A stretch of DNA of 64,000 nucleotides from Jiella pacifica (GTDB taxonomy: Bacteria; Pseudomonadota; Alphaproteobacteria; Rhizobiales; Rhizobiaceae). Shown one piece after another: positions 10,259 to 18,986 of this stretch. Position numbers and translations under genes: made by a program. The stretch lies in the NCBI RefSeq assembly GCF_010500815.1, contig NZ_JAAAMG010000014.1, positions 87,287 through 151,286 on the forward strand, read 5' to 3'. The notes under the pieces were generated by a model. The model ran no database searches and had not been told where the DNA came from. It was given only the letters and a program-made list of their open reading frames with translations. The stretch's first letter is position 1, and the number at the start of each line of letters is the position of its first letter.

Positions 10259-10387
10259 ATGCAGCAGCATTCGGCATCGGCAGATCGCAAGATCAAGCTG
10301 GACTTGACCAAACTCTTCGGAATCCGGGCAGTCCGGGCTTTGCCCGGCGGTTTCCGCCCGATCACCATTCTCAAGCGCGCCGCTTGA
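10259..10387 (+). CDS. Possible 42-residue basic protein
   Basis: ATG 10259 has GAGG seven bases upstream. The product includes DRKIKLDLTKLFGIRAVRA and ends ITILKRAA. Third codon positions are GC-biased, as expected for a gene in this genome, and the middle looks like an amphipathic helix. It lies 20 bases after the possible 23-residue ORF in another frame. No family is recognised. It may be a genuine small protein or a fragment. Confidence 0.3.
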   Translation: MQQHSASADRKIKLDLTKLFGIRAVRALPGGFRPITILKRAA

Positions 10388-10735
10388 GACTTTCCGGGCC
10401 CACCATCCTCGTCAGCGCTTTTCGGCCGACCCTCGGCCTGTAGCCGGCCCGATCAGGCTTCGGCTGCAAGTGCGCTTCCGCGGCTTCGCGACCCGCCAGT
10501 CGATCCCGGTGGCATCAGCGAAGATTGGGTGAAGACGGTCGAAGAAGCGGTCGGCGGAGGGCGCCGCCGCATATCGCGGGAAGTGCGTCGAAGGCCGCCC
10601 GCCTTTCCCCTCCAGGGTACATTCCGCCACACGGCCTTCCCGCATCGGTGCGCAGAGAAGATACCGTTTCGCCTTCGACGATGCTGCGCTATCAAACGAT
10701 CTTCGCATGTCTCGTCGAATCCCGGAGCGAACCCC

Positions 10736-11368
10736 ATGACGATCCGCCTGTCTCGCGAGGACTTCGTCGCGCGATTGCCGGAGCTTCCGCCTGGCGGCAG
10801 GCGTCTGATCGCCCTCGCGGGTCCCCCCGGCGCCGGCAAGAGCACCCTTTCCGATTGGCTGCTGGGCGAACTCGACCGGGCGGCGCCCGGCCGGGCGGCG
10901 GTGTTGCCGATGGACGGTTTCCACTTCGACGACATGGTGCTGGAAGCGCGGGGCGACCGGCCGCGCAAGGGTGCGCCCCACACCTTCGACACCGGCGGCC
11001 TCACCACGACGCTGAAGCGCCTCGTCGAAAACCCGGAGTGCGAGATCGCCATTCCTGTCTTCGACCGGGCGATCGAGATCGCCCGCGCCGGCGCGCGCAT
11101 CATCGGGCCGGACGTCCGCACCATCCTCGTCGAAGGCAACTACCTGCTGCTCGACGACGCGGCATGGTCGCCGATGCGGGCATTCTTCGACGTCACCGCC
11201 TTCATCGACGTCCCGGAGGCGACCTTGCGCGAACGGCTGGCGGCGCGCTGGGTCGGCTATGGGCTCGACGAGGCTGCCATTCACGCCAAGCTGGAAGGCA
11301 ACGACTTTCTCAACATGCGCACGGTGATCGCCAACAGCGTACCGGCGGACTTCGCCATCGTCGAATAA
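10736..11368 (+). CDS. Nucleoside/sugar kinase-like P-loop protein (FrcK/PRK-like)
   Basis: The 210-residue protein has a Walker A motif GPPGAGKST (residues 29-37). It also has VLPMDGFHFDD, a phosphoribulokinase/uridine-kinase-like substrate loop, and ILVEGNYLLLDD, the Walker B-like strand of this family. The segment PRKGAPHTFD is typical of the group represented by rhizobial FrcK and pantothenate- or uridine-kinase-like enzymes. The phosphate acceptor cannot be identified, and no sugar transporter lies beside it. ATG 10736 is chosen because the preceding in-frame codons look non-coding. Confidence 0.8.
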   Translation: MTIRLSREDFVARLPELPPGGRRLIALAGPPGAGKSTLSDWLLGELDRAAPGRAAVLPMDGFHFDDMVLEARGDRPRKGAPHTFDTGGLTTTLKRLVENPECEIAIPVFDRAIEIARAGARIIGPDVRTILVEGNYLLLDDAAWSPMRAFFDVTAFIDVPEATLRERLAARWVGYGLDEAAIHAKLEGNDFLNMRTVIANSVPADFAIVE

Positions 11369-11517
11369 GCCCTCCCGGCGAAGCGCCGTCGCGAGCCACG
11401 TCGACAGAGACGTGCCGGCGGCGGCGGGGATACTGGGAGCGGGACCGAGGAACTCGAAACGCGAGCCCGCCCGCTCCCGACGTTTCGGCCCCAGACAGCA
11501 CGGAGAAAGGACCGCCG

Positions 11518-12372
11518 TCAGTTCCGCGGGCAACCGCGCGCTTCGGCCAACCGGCCGATGGCGATCAGTTCCGGCCGATACTCGAAATGCATCGTGTCGT
11601 AGTGATACCACTTGCCTCCCCAGATGAAGCCGTGGCGCTCGAAGACGTCGACGATGCGCTTGGGAAACTTGTTGCGATAGCGGGGCACGTTGCCGGGCTT
11701 GCCGCCGCTCCACAGCCAATAGTCGGCATATTTCGTGTTGAGGTCGATCGCCGCCCCGAAACTGTGGGCGGAAAGCCGCTTGGTGCCGGCGACGACGCGC
11801 CAGTTGAAGGTGCCGGCGGACGGCACGAGATAAGCTTTCAGGTCGGGCTCGGCGGAAAGCTCCCTCTCCACGGACTTCAGGGCCGCGTCTGCGCCGCCGG
11901 CCGTGGCGAAGGGGAGCTTGGCTCCGAACCAGTCCACGCGGGCGAGATTGGCCTCCGCCGCCTGCCGTGTCGCGCCGTAGATCGCGCGGAAGACGGCGTC
12001 GTTGCGGATGCGGCCGGGATCGAAGTTGCGCTCCGGCGGCTGGCCGTCGTCGCAGGCGCCGATCGGATAGATCTGGGACAGCATGTCTTCGACGTCGGCG
12101 GCGGCGAGCTTCTCCTCGTGATCCTTCTGCCGCCCGTCGTCGACGGCAATGCGGCTGCCATCGGCCAGCACGAGGGCGTCGGGTTCGATCGCCGCCACGG
12201 CTCCCGGATAGGCGCTCTGCAGCGCCGCGAGCCGGTCGAACAAGGGCACCGTAGAGGCCGCGCTTGCGGCAGGAGGCGCAAGAGCCGCCACAATCGCTGC
12301 GACCAGGAAGAGGTCGGCGGCAAACTTCGCCCGCCGAATCCAGTCACGCGAACGTCGCCCCTCAGCAGCCAT
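11518..12372 (-). CDS. M15-family peptidoglycan peptidase
   Basis: The 284-residue protein has an N-terminal hydrophobic signal or anchor (residues 17-39). A C-terminal VanY/LAS-type metallopeptidase domain follows. The zinc ligands are visible as SAHSFGAAID (His203, Asp210) and YDTMHFEYRPE (His262). Enzymes of this family cut L-Ala-D-Glu or D-Ala-D-Ala bonds in peptidoglycan in the periplasm. Its start overlaps the end of the upstream YARHG gene by 11 bases, so the two are translated as a unit. This suggests a shared envelope role. Confidence 0.85.
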   Translation of the reverse strand: MAAEGRRSRDWIRRAKFAADLFLVAAIVAALAPPAASAASTVPLFDRLAALQSAYPGAVAAIEPDALVLADGSRIAVDDGRQKDHEEKLAAADVEDMLSQIYPIGACDDGQPPERNFDPGRIRNDAVFRAIYGATRQAAEANLARVDWFGAKLPFATAGGADAALKSVERELSAEPDLKAYLVPSAGTFNWRVVAGTKRLSAHSFGAAIDLNTKYADYWLWSGGKPGNVPRYRNKFPKRIVDVFERHGFIWGGKWYHYDTMHFEYRPELIAIGRLAEARGCPRN

Positions 12373-13789
12373 TCTGCCGCTCCAGGGCCTGGAGCCGGCT
12401 CACCTCCGAAGCGTCGGAGCCGCGCGGGCTGGCACCGGTGCAGCCGGCATTCGAGAAATATCGCTGTGCCTTCGCCGTCTTGAAGCAGTAGCCGGCGAGA
12501 TCGAACAGAAGGTTGCGCGCGTACCAGAGCTGCCCGCAGGTGGATGCGGCGAGATCTGCGGGAATCGGATAGCCGCGATAGGTCGGACCGGTATTGGCCG
12601 GCGGATTGTAGGCCGGTGGATTGTAAGCGGGCGGCTGATTGGTGCTCGGTGGCGCGCCGTAGTTCGGCACCACCACGGCCTGGCGGGTATCGTCCTGCCC
12701 CTCCGGCTGCGTGTTTTGCCGCGAAGCGGCCTTCTGCTGCTCCGCCTCGGCCCTGGCGCGCTCTTCCTCCGCGGCCTTCACCCGATCCGCCTCCTGCCGC
12801 TTCATGGTGAGGAACGCCGAAGCGGTATCTGCCTGGGGACAGGCGCGGTTATCCAGCATGAACCGCTCATAGGCATCGAGCGTGTCGAGTCGCCGCGCGT
12901 CGCGATAGGCGGTTTCGCAGGCCGCGCCCTTCGCGGCCTGATCGCGCAGGGCCATGACGACGTCGCGGCCCGGGCAGTCGATGTTCTCGTCGAGATAGGC
13001 CGAATAGGCCGCGACCGACCCCTCGGCGCGGGCCCGGGCGAAGTTCCGTTCGCAGCGCTCGCGATCGGCCTTCTGTGCCTCGCTCGCCCGCAGCGCCGTG
13101 ACGAGGCCGTCGGCCTCGCCGGCCTGCGGACATTGCGGAAAGAAGTCCCGAAACGCTTCGAGCCGCGCCGGGTCGTTGTCGCGTTTCGCCTTGGCGAAGG
13201 CCGCGGCGCAGGCCGGATCCTCCTTCTCGGTCGGGATCTCGACGGAAAACGACTGGACGCAGTTGAGCCCCGGATCGGCCCCTCCTGCGCCGCGCGCCCA
13301 GAGCCGGATTTCGGCGTCGACGCTGGCGCCATTGTCGCGGAACGGCCGGACGAGGACGGTGATGTCGGCGCTGGAGGCACTCGCCACCAGTTGGTCGATC
13401 TCGCGGGACGCGCCCTCGGAAAAGCCGCTGTAGCTCGTGGCGATCGACTGGAAATTGTCGGCCTTGGTGGTGCGGGCGTTGGTGCGCGTCGAGATCAGTT
13501 CGGAAAGGTCCGAGAGGATCGCCGTCTTCTCGACCGGGCCGAGCAGCGTGTCGTCGGTGCTGACGCCGAGGATGTGGATGTGCTGCGCCCCGCCGTTCGG
13601 CACGCATTGCCGGTTGATCTGCAGCCCCTGCAGATTGGTCAGGATCTGCAGTTCCCAAAGCTCGTATTGCGCGGCGGCCGAGACCGGCCGTGGCAGCACA
13701 ATCGAGCCGCAGAGGAAGGCGAAGAGAGCGATCCTGGCGATGAGTTCGGTCAAAGCGAAAACCCGTCGTCTCATGACACTACCGCGCAT
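12362..13789 (-). CDS. Secreted three-repeat protein with C-terminal YARHG domain
   Basis: The 475-residue protein starts with a signal peptide ending near VSAAA, followed by a unique domain of about 170 residues. Three tandem units of about 45 residues follow, each with a leading Cys and a later Cys: CAAAFAKAKRD...PQCP, CERNFARARAE...DCPG and CETAYRDARRL...ACPQ. Next come a Glu/Ala coiled segment and a Pro/Asn/Tyr linker with repeated NPPAY. The tail (CGQLWYARNLLFDLAGYC) fits the YARHG domain, found in extracellular proteins and often near peptidases. It overlaps the M15 peptidase gene, suggesting a joint cell-wall function. Confidence 0.7.
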   Translation of the reverse strand: MRGSVMRRRVFALTELIARIALFAFLCGSIVLPRPVSAAAQYELWELQILTNLQGLQINRQCVPNGGAQHIHILGVSTDDTLLGPVEKTAILSDLSELISTRTNARTTKADNFQSIATSYSGFSEGASREIDQLVASASSADITVLVRPFRDNGASVDAEIRLWARGAGGADPGLNCVQSFSVEIPTEKEDPACAAAFAKAKRDNDPARLEAFRDFFPQCPQAGEADGLVTALRASEAQKADRERCERNFARARAEGSVAAYSAYLDENIDCPGRDVVMALRDQAAKGAACETAYRDARRLDTLDAYERFMLDNRACPQADTASAFLTMKRQEADRVKAAEEERARAEAEQQKAASRQNTQPEGQDDTRQAVVVPNYGAPPSTNQPPAYNPPAYNPPANTGPTYRGYPIPADLAASTCGQLWYARNLLFDLAGYCFKTAKAQRYFSNAGCTGASPRGSDASEVSRLQALERQNGC

Positions 13790-13970
13790 CGAAGCGCAAA
13801 GTTCAAGCGGCGCTCCGCCTCGTCGGCCCCGGGACGTTTAAGCACGAAGTCGCGGCCGTGTCGACGGAATTGACGTTGCGTCGCCTTGCGGTGCGTGCAT
13901 GCTCTTTTGCCTCCGGCTCTGCGGGCGGGACTTGCCGCGACACGCGGCGGATGCTTCTTGGCATGTTGCG

Positions 13971-15611
13971 ATGCAAAATTATCAGACCCTCACCGCCGCA
14001 TTCACCTGGAACCTGCCCGCCCGCTACAATATCGCGGCCGCCTGCGCCGACGATTGGGCGCGGGCGGCGCCCCGGCGCGTCTGCCTGATCGAAGATCGCG
14101 GCGAAGCCCCGGCGGTGACGCTCGGCTACGGCGAACTGGCGCTTTCCTCCCGCAGGCTCGCCGCTGCGATGGCGGCGAAGGGCGTTGGTCTCGGCGATCG
14201 CGTGGCGATCGTCCTGCCCCAGAGTTTTCAGACGGCGATCGCCCATCTCGCCGTCTACCGGCTCGGCGCCATCGCCGTGCCGCTGGCGATGCGTTTCGGC
14301 CCGGAGGCGCTGGGCTTCCGGCTGAAGGCGGCGGGCGCGAAGATGGCCGTGCTGCACCGCGACGGGCTCGAGACCTTCGGCGCCGTCCAGGATGAACTGC
14401 CGGCCCTTGAAAGCGTCGTCGTGGTCGAAGGCGAACGCGACCAAGGCGGCGACCAACTCGACTTCGATCGCCTGATCGCCGAGACGAACGGAACCATCGA
14501 GGACGCCGCGACGGGGCCGGACGATCCGGCGCTGATCATCTTCACCTCCGGCACGACCGGACCGCCCAAGGGCGCGCTGCACGGGCACCGGGTCGTCCTC
14601 GGCCATCTGCCGGGCATCCGCTTCCATCACGAGGATTATCCGCAAGCCGGAGACCGGATCTGGACGCCATCCGACTGGGCTTGGGCCGGCGGTCTCCTCA
14701 ACGTCCTCCTGCCGTCGCTGCAGCTCGGCGTGCCGGTGGTGTTTTCGTCCGAGCGGTTTCGGGCGGATGAGGCCTACCGGCTGATGGCGCGGCAAGGGGT
14801 CCGGAACGCCTTCCTGCCGGCGACGGCGCTGCGCATGCTGGCCGCTGCGGGCGACGAGCCGGCGGTGAAGGATCTCACCCTTCGCACCATCGCGTCGGCC
14901 GGCGAAAGCCTGCCGGCGGCGACCTACGAATGGGCGCGCCGGTCCCTCGCCATCACGGTCAACGAGTTCTACGGCCAAACCGAATGCAACATGGTGCTCG
15001 GCTCCTCGGCAGCTCACGGCGTCTCGCGCGCCGGGGCGATCGGCAAATCCGTGCCCGGCCACGTCGTCGCGCTTCTCGGCGCGGACGGGCGGGAAGTGCC
15101 GAGGGGCACGCCCGGAACGATCGCGGTCAAGGCGCCCGACCCGGTGATGTTTCTGAATTACTGGCAGGACCCCGAAGCGACCACGGCGAAATTTTCCGGC
15201 GACTGGCTGATCACCGGCGATCAGGCGGTGATGGACGAGGACGGCTACGTCGCCTTCGTCGGCCGCGACGACGACATCATCACCTCGGCGGGATACCGGA
15301 TCGGCCCGGGCGAGGTGGAAAACTGCCTGCTCGCCCACGAGGCGGTGAAACTCGCCGCCGTCGTCGGCAAGCCGGACCCGCTGCGCACCGAGATCGTCAA
15401 GGCCTATGTCGTCTTGAAGGACGGACAGCCCGGCTCCGCCGCCCTTGCCGCGGATATCCAGAGCTTCGTTCGCACCAAGCTGTCGGCCCACGAATACCCG
15501 CGCGAGATCGCCTTCGTCGACGAGATGCCCTTGACGACCAGCGGCAAGATCGTCCGCCGGATTTTTCGCGAGCGCGCCCATGCCGAAGCGGCCGAGGCTG
15601 GCGAGAAGTGA
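13971..15611 (+). CDS. AMP-binding acyl-CoA synthetase
   Basis: The 546-residue ANL-superfamily enzyme activates a carboxylic acid to acyl-AMP and then acyl-CoA. The phosphate-binding motif IIFTSGTTGPPKGALHG is at residues 189-205. The adenine motif NEFYGQTE, the hinge GDWLITGD and the C-terminal catalytic lysine region TTSGKIVRR are all present. The sequence is closest in feel to medium-chain or acetyl-CoA-synthetase-like members (AcsA/MACS type), but the substrate is not certain. ATG 13971 fits the family N-terminus; upstream codons in frame look unrelated. It is divergent from the YARHG/M15 pair. Confidence 0.88.
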   Translation: MQNYQTLTAAFTWNLPARYNIAAACADDWARAAPRRVCLIEDRGEAPAVTLGYGELALSSRRLAAAMAAKGVGLGDRVAIVLPQSFQTAIAHLAVYRLGAIAVPLAMRFGPEALGFRLKAAGAKMAVLHRDGLETFGAVQDELPALESVVVVEGERDQGGDQLDFDRLIAETNGTIEDAATGPDDPALIIFTSGTTGPPKGALHGHRVVLGHLPGIRFHHEDYPQAGDRIWTPSDWAWAGGLLNVLLPSLQLGVPVVFSSERFRADEAYRLMARQGVRNAFLPATALRMLAAAGDEPAVKDLTLRTIASAGESLPAATYEWARRSLAITVNEFYGQTECNMVLGSSAAHGVSRAGAIGKSVPGHVVALLGADGREVPRGTPGTIAVKAPDPVMFLNYWQDPEATTAKFSGDWLITGDQAVMDEDGYVAFVGRDDDIITSAGYRIGPGEVENCLLAHEAVKLAAVVGKPDPLRTEIVKAYVVLKDGQPGSAALAADIQSFVRTKLSAHEYPREIAFVDEMPLTTSGKIVRRIFRERAHAEAAEAGEK

Positions 15612-15645
15612 CGGCGTCATCGGCCCGGATGGTTAAAAAACACGG

Positions 15646-15661
15646 TTAACGACCGATTAAC
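15646..15661 (+). promoter_or_regulatory. CtrA-type box upstream of the outer-membrane protein
   Basis: TTAA, seven bases, then TTAAC matches the full consensus binding site of the alphaproteobacterial cell-cycle regulator CtrA. It lies 85 bases before the ATG of the outer-membrane protein and 35 bases after the synthetase stop. The match is exact, but binding is inferred. Confidence 0.5.
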
Positions 15662-15745
15662 CCTTCCCTGCGACAGTCCCGCTCAAGGTGGCGGCGGCAA
15701 TCTGCGGCGCAAATCAAGCCGCCATGGGCAGAGGATCTGAAGTCG

Positions 15746-16546
15746 ATGAAAGTGTGGAATTGGTTCGGCGCACTCGCGTCTGTCGCGATCTGCTCGGCGA
15801 GCGGGACGGCGATCGCCGCCGATCTTTCCCCGATCTACGATATGCCGACCTATGAGAGCGTACCGGAGGTTCAGCCGGTCGAGATCGGCACCGGCTGGTA
15901 CCTGCGCGGCGACGTCGGCTACCAGTTCAAGAGCGATCTCGACACCAGCTTCGATGCCAGCATCAACGGCGCGACCGTGGCGAGCGGCACGTATGACGGC
16001 CTGGAACTGCCGGCGAGCGCTTCCTTCAGCGCCGGCATCGGCTACAAGTTCAACGAGTTCCTTCGTGCCGACGCGACCTTCGGCTACTGGAGCCGGGACG
16101 TCGACGGGGCTGGCCTCACCTCCGGCGCTCTTTCCGTCGACACCGAGGCGACGGCCTACGAACTGATGGCCAACGCCTATGTCGATCTCGGCACCTATGC
16201 CGGCTTCACGCCCTATCTCGGCGCCGGCGCGGGCGGCGTACAAGTGTCTTACGATCTGAAATGCAACTATGCCGGCATCGATTGCAGCTCGACCTACGAC
16301 AGTTTGGGCATCGAGGAAGGCTCCGACTGGCGCTTCGCCTATTCGTTGATGGCCGGCGTTTCCTATGACGTTTCGCAGAATCTGAAGTTCGACCTCGGCT
16401 ATCGATTCACCGATGTCGACGGTGGCGAAATGCTGTCGATCTCGGGGGTCGACACCTCGACTGGCAACACCTTCAACGCGACCAGCCGGGACGACGGTTT
16501 CCAGCGCCATACCATCCAGGCGGGTATTCGCTATTCGCTCTGGTAG
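15746..16546 (+). CDS. Outer-membrane beta-barrel protein (Omp25/31-like)
   Basis: The 266-residue protein has a signal peptide cleaved after TAIAA. About eight amphipathic beta strands follow, with alternating aromatic and polar residues (GWYLRGDVGYQFK, SFSAGIGYKFNEF, MANAYVDLGTYAGFTPYLGAG), and the C-terminus is aromatic (YSLW). This fits the small porin/OmpA-like barrels common in Rhizobiales. Two cysteines in the loop DLKCNYAGIDCSS could form a disulfide. A CtrA-type box upstream suggests cell-cycle control. GAGG ten bases before the ATG supports the start. Confidence 0.85.
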   Translation: MKVWNWFGALASVAICSASGTAIAADLSPIYDMPTYESVPEVQPVEIGTGWYLRGDVGYQFKSDLDTSFDASINGATVASGTYDGLELPASASFSAGIGYKFNEFLRADATFGYWSRDVDGAGLTSGALSVDTEATAYELMANAYVDLGTYAGFTPYLGAGAGGVQVSYDLKCNYAGIDCSSTYDSLGIEEGSDWRFAYSLMAGVSYDVSQNLKFDLGYRFTDVDGGEMLSISGVDTSTGNTFNATSRDDGFQRHTIQAGIRYSLW

Positions 16547-16819
16547 GCCCGGCGGTATCGTTTCGGGCTGAGAGACCGGCCGATTTCTTCCACTGCGGCC
16601 GCTCCTCGAGAGCAATGTCGGTCGGCCGCCTGCGGCTGACCGTCGCGGTAATCCTCTTTGATTCAGGCGGTTGCCTTCGGGTAACAACGAGTCGTGGCGC
16701 CCCGGCTCCCAAGCGTTCGTCGGGGGAGCACGATCATTTCTGACTCTTTTGAACGATCGGCTAAAGGCGGCTTTAAGTTGTAATCAGGCATTATCAGTTG
16801 CGGAGGACGTCGCGACGCC

Positions 16820-18082
16820 ATGCAACTGGATCAAGTCGATCGCCTGATATTCGAACGCGGCTATCGCTTCGCCTTCCCGGAGGACGTCGAGGCGGCATAC
16901 AACGCTTACCGCATGCGCTTCAGGCGCCGTTTGTCGACCGCCATGCTGGGGCCGACGCTCGTCTGCTACAATGTCTTCCTCGTCGTCGATTACCAGCTGT
17001 TGCCGGAGACATTCTGGCTGAGCGTGATGCTTCACTTCCTCGTCGTCTCGCCGATCATCGTCCTGTCGTCGATCCGCATTCAGACCGACTGCGATCTCCT
17101 CACGCAGGACGTCTGCACGGCGCTGGGCCCCCTGGCGATGATCGGACAGGTGATGGCGATCTACGCGATGAGCACCAGTGAGTCCGCGCAGCACTATCAA
17201 TATCTGGCGATCTTCGTGCTCATCTACATGAATCTGTTGTTCCGGATGGAATACCGGCATGCCATCGTCGCGAGCGCATGTGCCGTGACGGTGTATGTCG
17301 GAACGCTGCTCGTCGCCGGAGCACCGCTGCCGGTCCTGGTGATCGGCGTGATGGCGTCCGGTGCGGCCTGCTATCTCTCGCTGTCGGGAAACCGCCAGAT
17401 GCAGCGGGATGCGCGCCATGGCTTCCTGCGCCGCATGCAGGACAAGCTCCGCATCGAAGAAGCAAAGACCGAGGCATCGCGGGATGCGCTGACCGGGCTG
17501 TTCAACCGCCGCCGCCTGGAAGCGGTGTTCGCGGAGCTGGCGACGGTGTCGCCGGAGCTGCCCGTCGCCGTGCTGATGATCGACGTCGATCACTTCAAGC
17601 AGTTCAACGATCAGAACGGCCATCTCGCGGGGGACCTGTGCCTGCGGGCGATCGCCGATCTTTTGGTCGGCGTGGCCCGGAAGGATCGCGATCTCGTTGT
17701 TCGCTTCGGTGGCGAGGAGTTTCTGGTTCTCCTGCCAGCCACCTTGGCCGACGATGCCTTGCGAATTGCCGAACGCATCCGTTCCGAGATCGAGGCTCTC
17801 GGCATCCGTCATGCGGATGGCAAGACGGGCGTCACCGTCAGCATCGGCGCGATGGTCGACGACATGAGCGCCGGCTCGCCCAAGACGCTCATCGCAGGCG
17901 CAGACGCGGCGCTCTACGCCGCCAAGCAGGCCGGCCGCAACCGGGTCTGGCCGCCGCCGCTGCCCTATCCCGCCGAAGACCTATCCGAAAGCCTTGAAGG
18001 CGACGAGAGTAAAGGTGTCGGACACGCCCTCGAGCACCTGCAGCCGCTCCGTGACGAAGTGGCCGATGTCGCGGTCGTCTGA
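16820..18082 (+). CDS. Membrane diguanylate cyclase (GGDEF)
   Basis: The 420-residue protein has five or six hydrophobic segments (residues about 40-200) and a short coiled linker. A GGDEF domain of about 160 residues follows, with RDALTGLFNRR, MIDVDHFKQFND and the active-site GGEEF at residues 297-301. It should make cyclic di-GMP at the inner membrane. The inhibitory I-site position reads KDRD rather than RxxD, so product inhibition may be absent. The last 34 codons run antisense through the end of the Lrp-like gene, beyond where GGDEF domains normally stop, suggesting loss of an earlier stop codon. Confidence 0.9.
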   Translation: MQLDQVDRLIFERGYRFAFPEDVEAAYNAYRMRFRRRLSTAMLGPTLVCYNVFLVVDYQLLPETFWLSVMLHFLVVSPIIVLSSIRIQTDCDLLTQDVCTALGPLAMIGQVMAIYAMSTSESAQHYQYLAIFVLIYMNLLFRMEYRHAIVASACAVTVYVGTLLVAGAPLPVLVIGVMASGAACYLSLSGNRQMQRDARHGFLRRMQDKLRIEEAKTEASRDALTGLFNRRRLEAVFAELATVSPELPVAVLMIDVDHFKQFNDQNGHLAGDLCLRAIADLLVGVARKDRDLVVRFGGEEFLVLLPATLADDALRIAERIRSEIEALGIRHADGKTGVTVSIGAMVDDMSAGSPKTLIAGADAALYAAKQAGRNRVWPPPLPYPAEDLSESLEGDESKGVGHALEHLQPLRDEVADVAVV

Positions 18083-18223
18083 CAGATAGAACTTCGCGAT
18101 GAGATCGTAGTGCCCGGAGGTCGAATACACCTCCGAAATCTCCTCGACTTCCAGCGCCAGAGAATCCGCCACCTTATAGGCCATGCCCGGCCGGCATTTG
18201 AACTGTACGAAGATCGTCTGCAT
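17981..18223 (-). CDS. Stand-alone Lrp/AsnC ligand-binding domain protein
   Basis: The 80-residue protein is only the RAM (ACT-like) effector domain of Lrp/AsnC regulators. It opens MQTIFVQFKCRPGMAY, continues with EVYSTSGHYDLIAKF, and lacks a DNA-binding helix-turn-helix. Such single-domain forms occur in many Rhizobiales and form oligomers that bind amino acids; their targets are unknown. The 3' end overlaps the convergent diguanylate cyclase by 102 bases. It ends a minus-strand run that includes the glycosylase and GST genes, about 110 bases apart. Confidence 0.85.
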   Translation of the reverse strand: MQTIFVQFKCRPGMAYKVADSLALEVEEISEVYSTSGHYDLIAKFYLSDDRDIGHFVTERLQVLEGVSDTFTLVAFKAFG

Positions 18224-18335
18224 CGTCTTTTCCCGCCGTCGCCATGCGCGATTGCCTTGTCTGAATCGCCTTGATCGTCACGGCTTATAGGCCGAGCGTC
18301 AAGGCCGCGAAAGCGCCCGGGCGGCGCCCCTGTCG

Positions 18336-18977
18336 TCAGACCAGCGCCGCGACACGGCGTTTCAGCTCCGGCAGGAGTTCGTCCGCAAACCACGGGTGAC
18401 GTCGCAGCCAGGCGTTGTTGCGCCAGGAGGGATGCGGCAGCGGCAGGACGGGCGCGAAGCGGCCGCCGTCATCCAGGACCGCCCGCCAGTCCAGGACCGT
18501 CTCGGTCAAGGAGCGCTTCGGGCCGGCCTTCACGTGAAAGCGCTGGGCATATAGGCCGATCGCCAGAACCAGTTCGACCTGCGGCATCGCCGCCATCACC
18601 CGTGCATGCCAGGTGGCGCGGCATTCCCGTCGGGGCGGCAGGTCGCCGCCCTTGCCGTCATAGCCGGGAAAGCAGAATCCCATCGGCACGATGGCGATGC
18701 GGGAGGGATCGTAGAAGACCTCCGGGCCGATCCCCATCCAGTCCCTGAGGCGGATGCCGGAGGGGTCGTTGAAGGGCTTCGTCGTCTTGTCGGCAAGATT
18801 GCCCGGCGCCTGCCCGGCGACGACGATCCGCGCCGCGGGCGAAAGCGCCAGGACGGGATTGGGCTCGATCGGCAGCGGCCGACCGATCGGCTGGTCACGG
18901 CAGATCCGGCATGTCCGGATCGTCCGGTAGAGCGCCTGCGGATCTTCCGCGTCGCCGACCTCGTTCGCGACGTGCAT
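18336..18977 (-). CDS. Uracil-DNA glycosylase family protein
   Basis: The 213-residue protein resembles the short, COG1573-like uracil-DNA glycosylases. It has an early CRICRD pair, IVVAGQAPGNLADKTTKPF corresponding to the GEAPG uracil-pocket motif, the family segment GFCFPGYDGKGGDLPPR, and a late LPLPHPSWRNN motif supplying the catalytic His loop. The early cysteines may be remnants of the iron-sulfur ligands of UdgA-type enzymes. It should excise uracil or related damaged bases. The gene starts nine bases after the GST stop codon, implying co-transcription. Confidence 0.83.
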   Translation of the reverse strand: MHVANEVGDAEDPQALYRTIRTCRICRDQPIGRPLPIEPNPVLALSPAARIVVAGQAPGNLADKTTKPFNDPSGIRLRDWMGIGPEVFYDPSRIAIVPMGFCFPGYDGKGGDLPPRRECRATWHARVMAAMPQVELVLAIGLYAQRFHVKAGPKRSLTETVLDWRAVLDDGGRFAPVLPLPHPSWRNNAWLRRHPWFADELLPELKRRVAALV

Positions 18978-18986
18978 GACGAACGC

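Noticed and set aside
16620..16641. GC-rich hairpin after the outer-membrane protein gene, possible terminator
   Set aside because: The loop is very short and no T-run follows; it is too weak to call.
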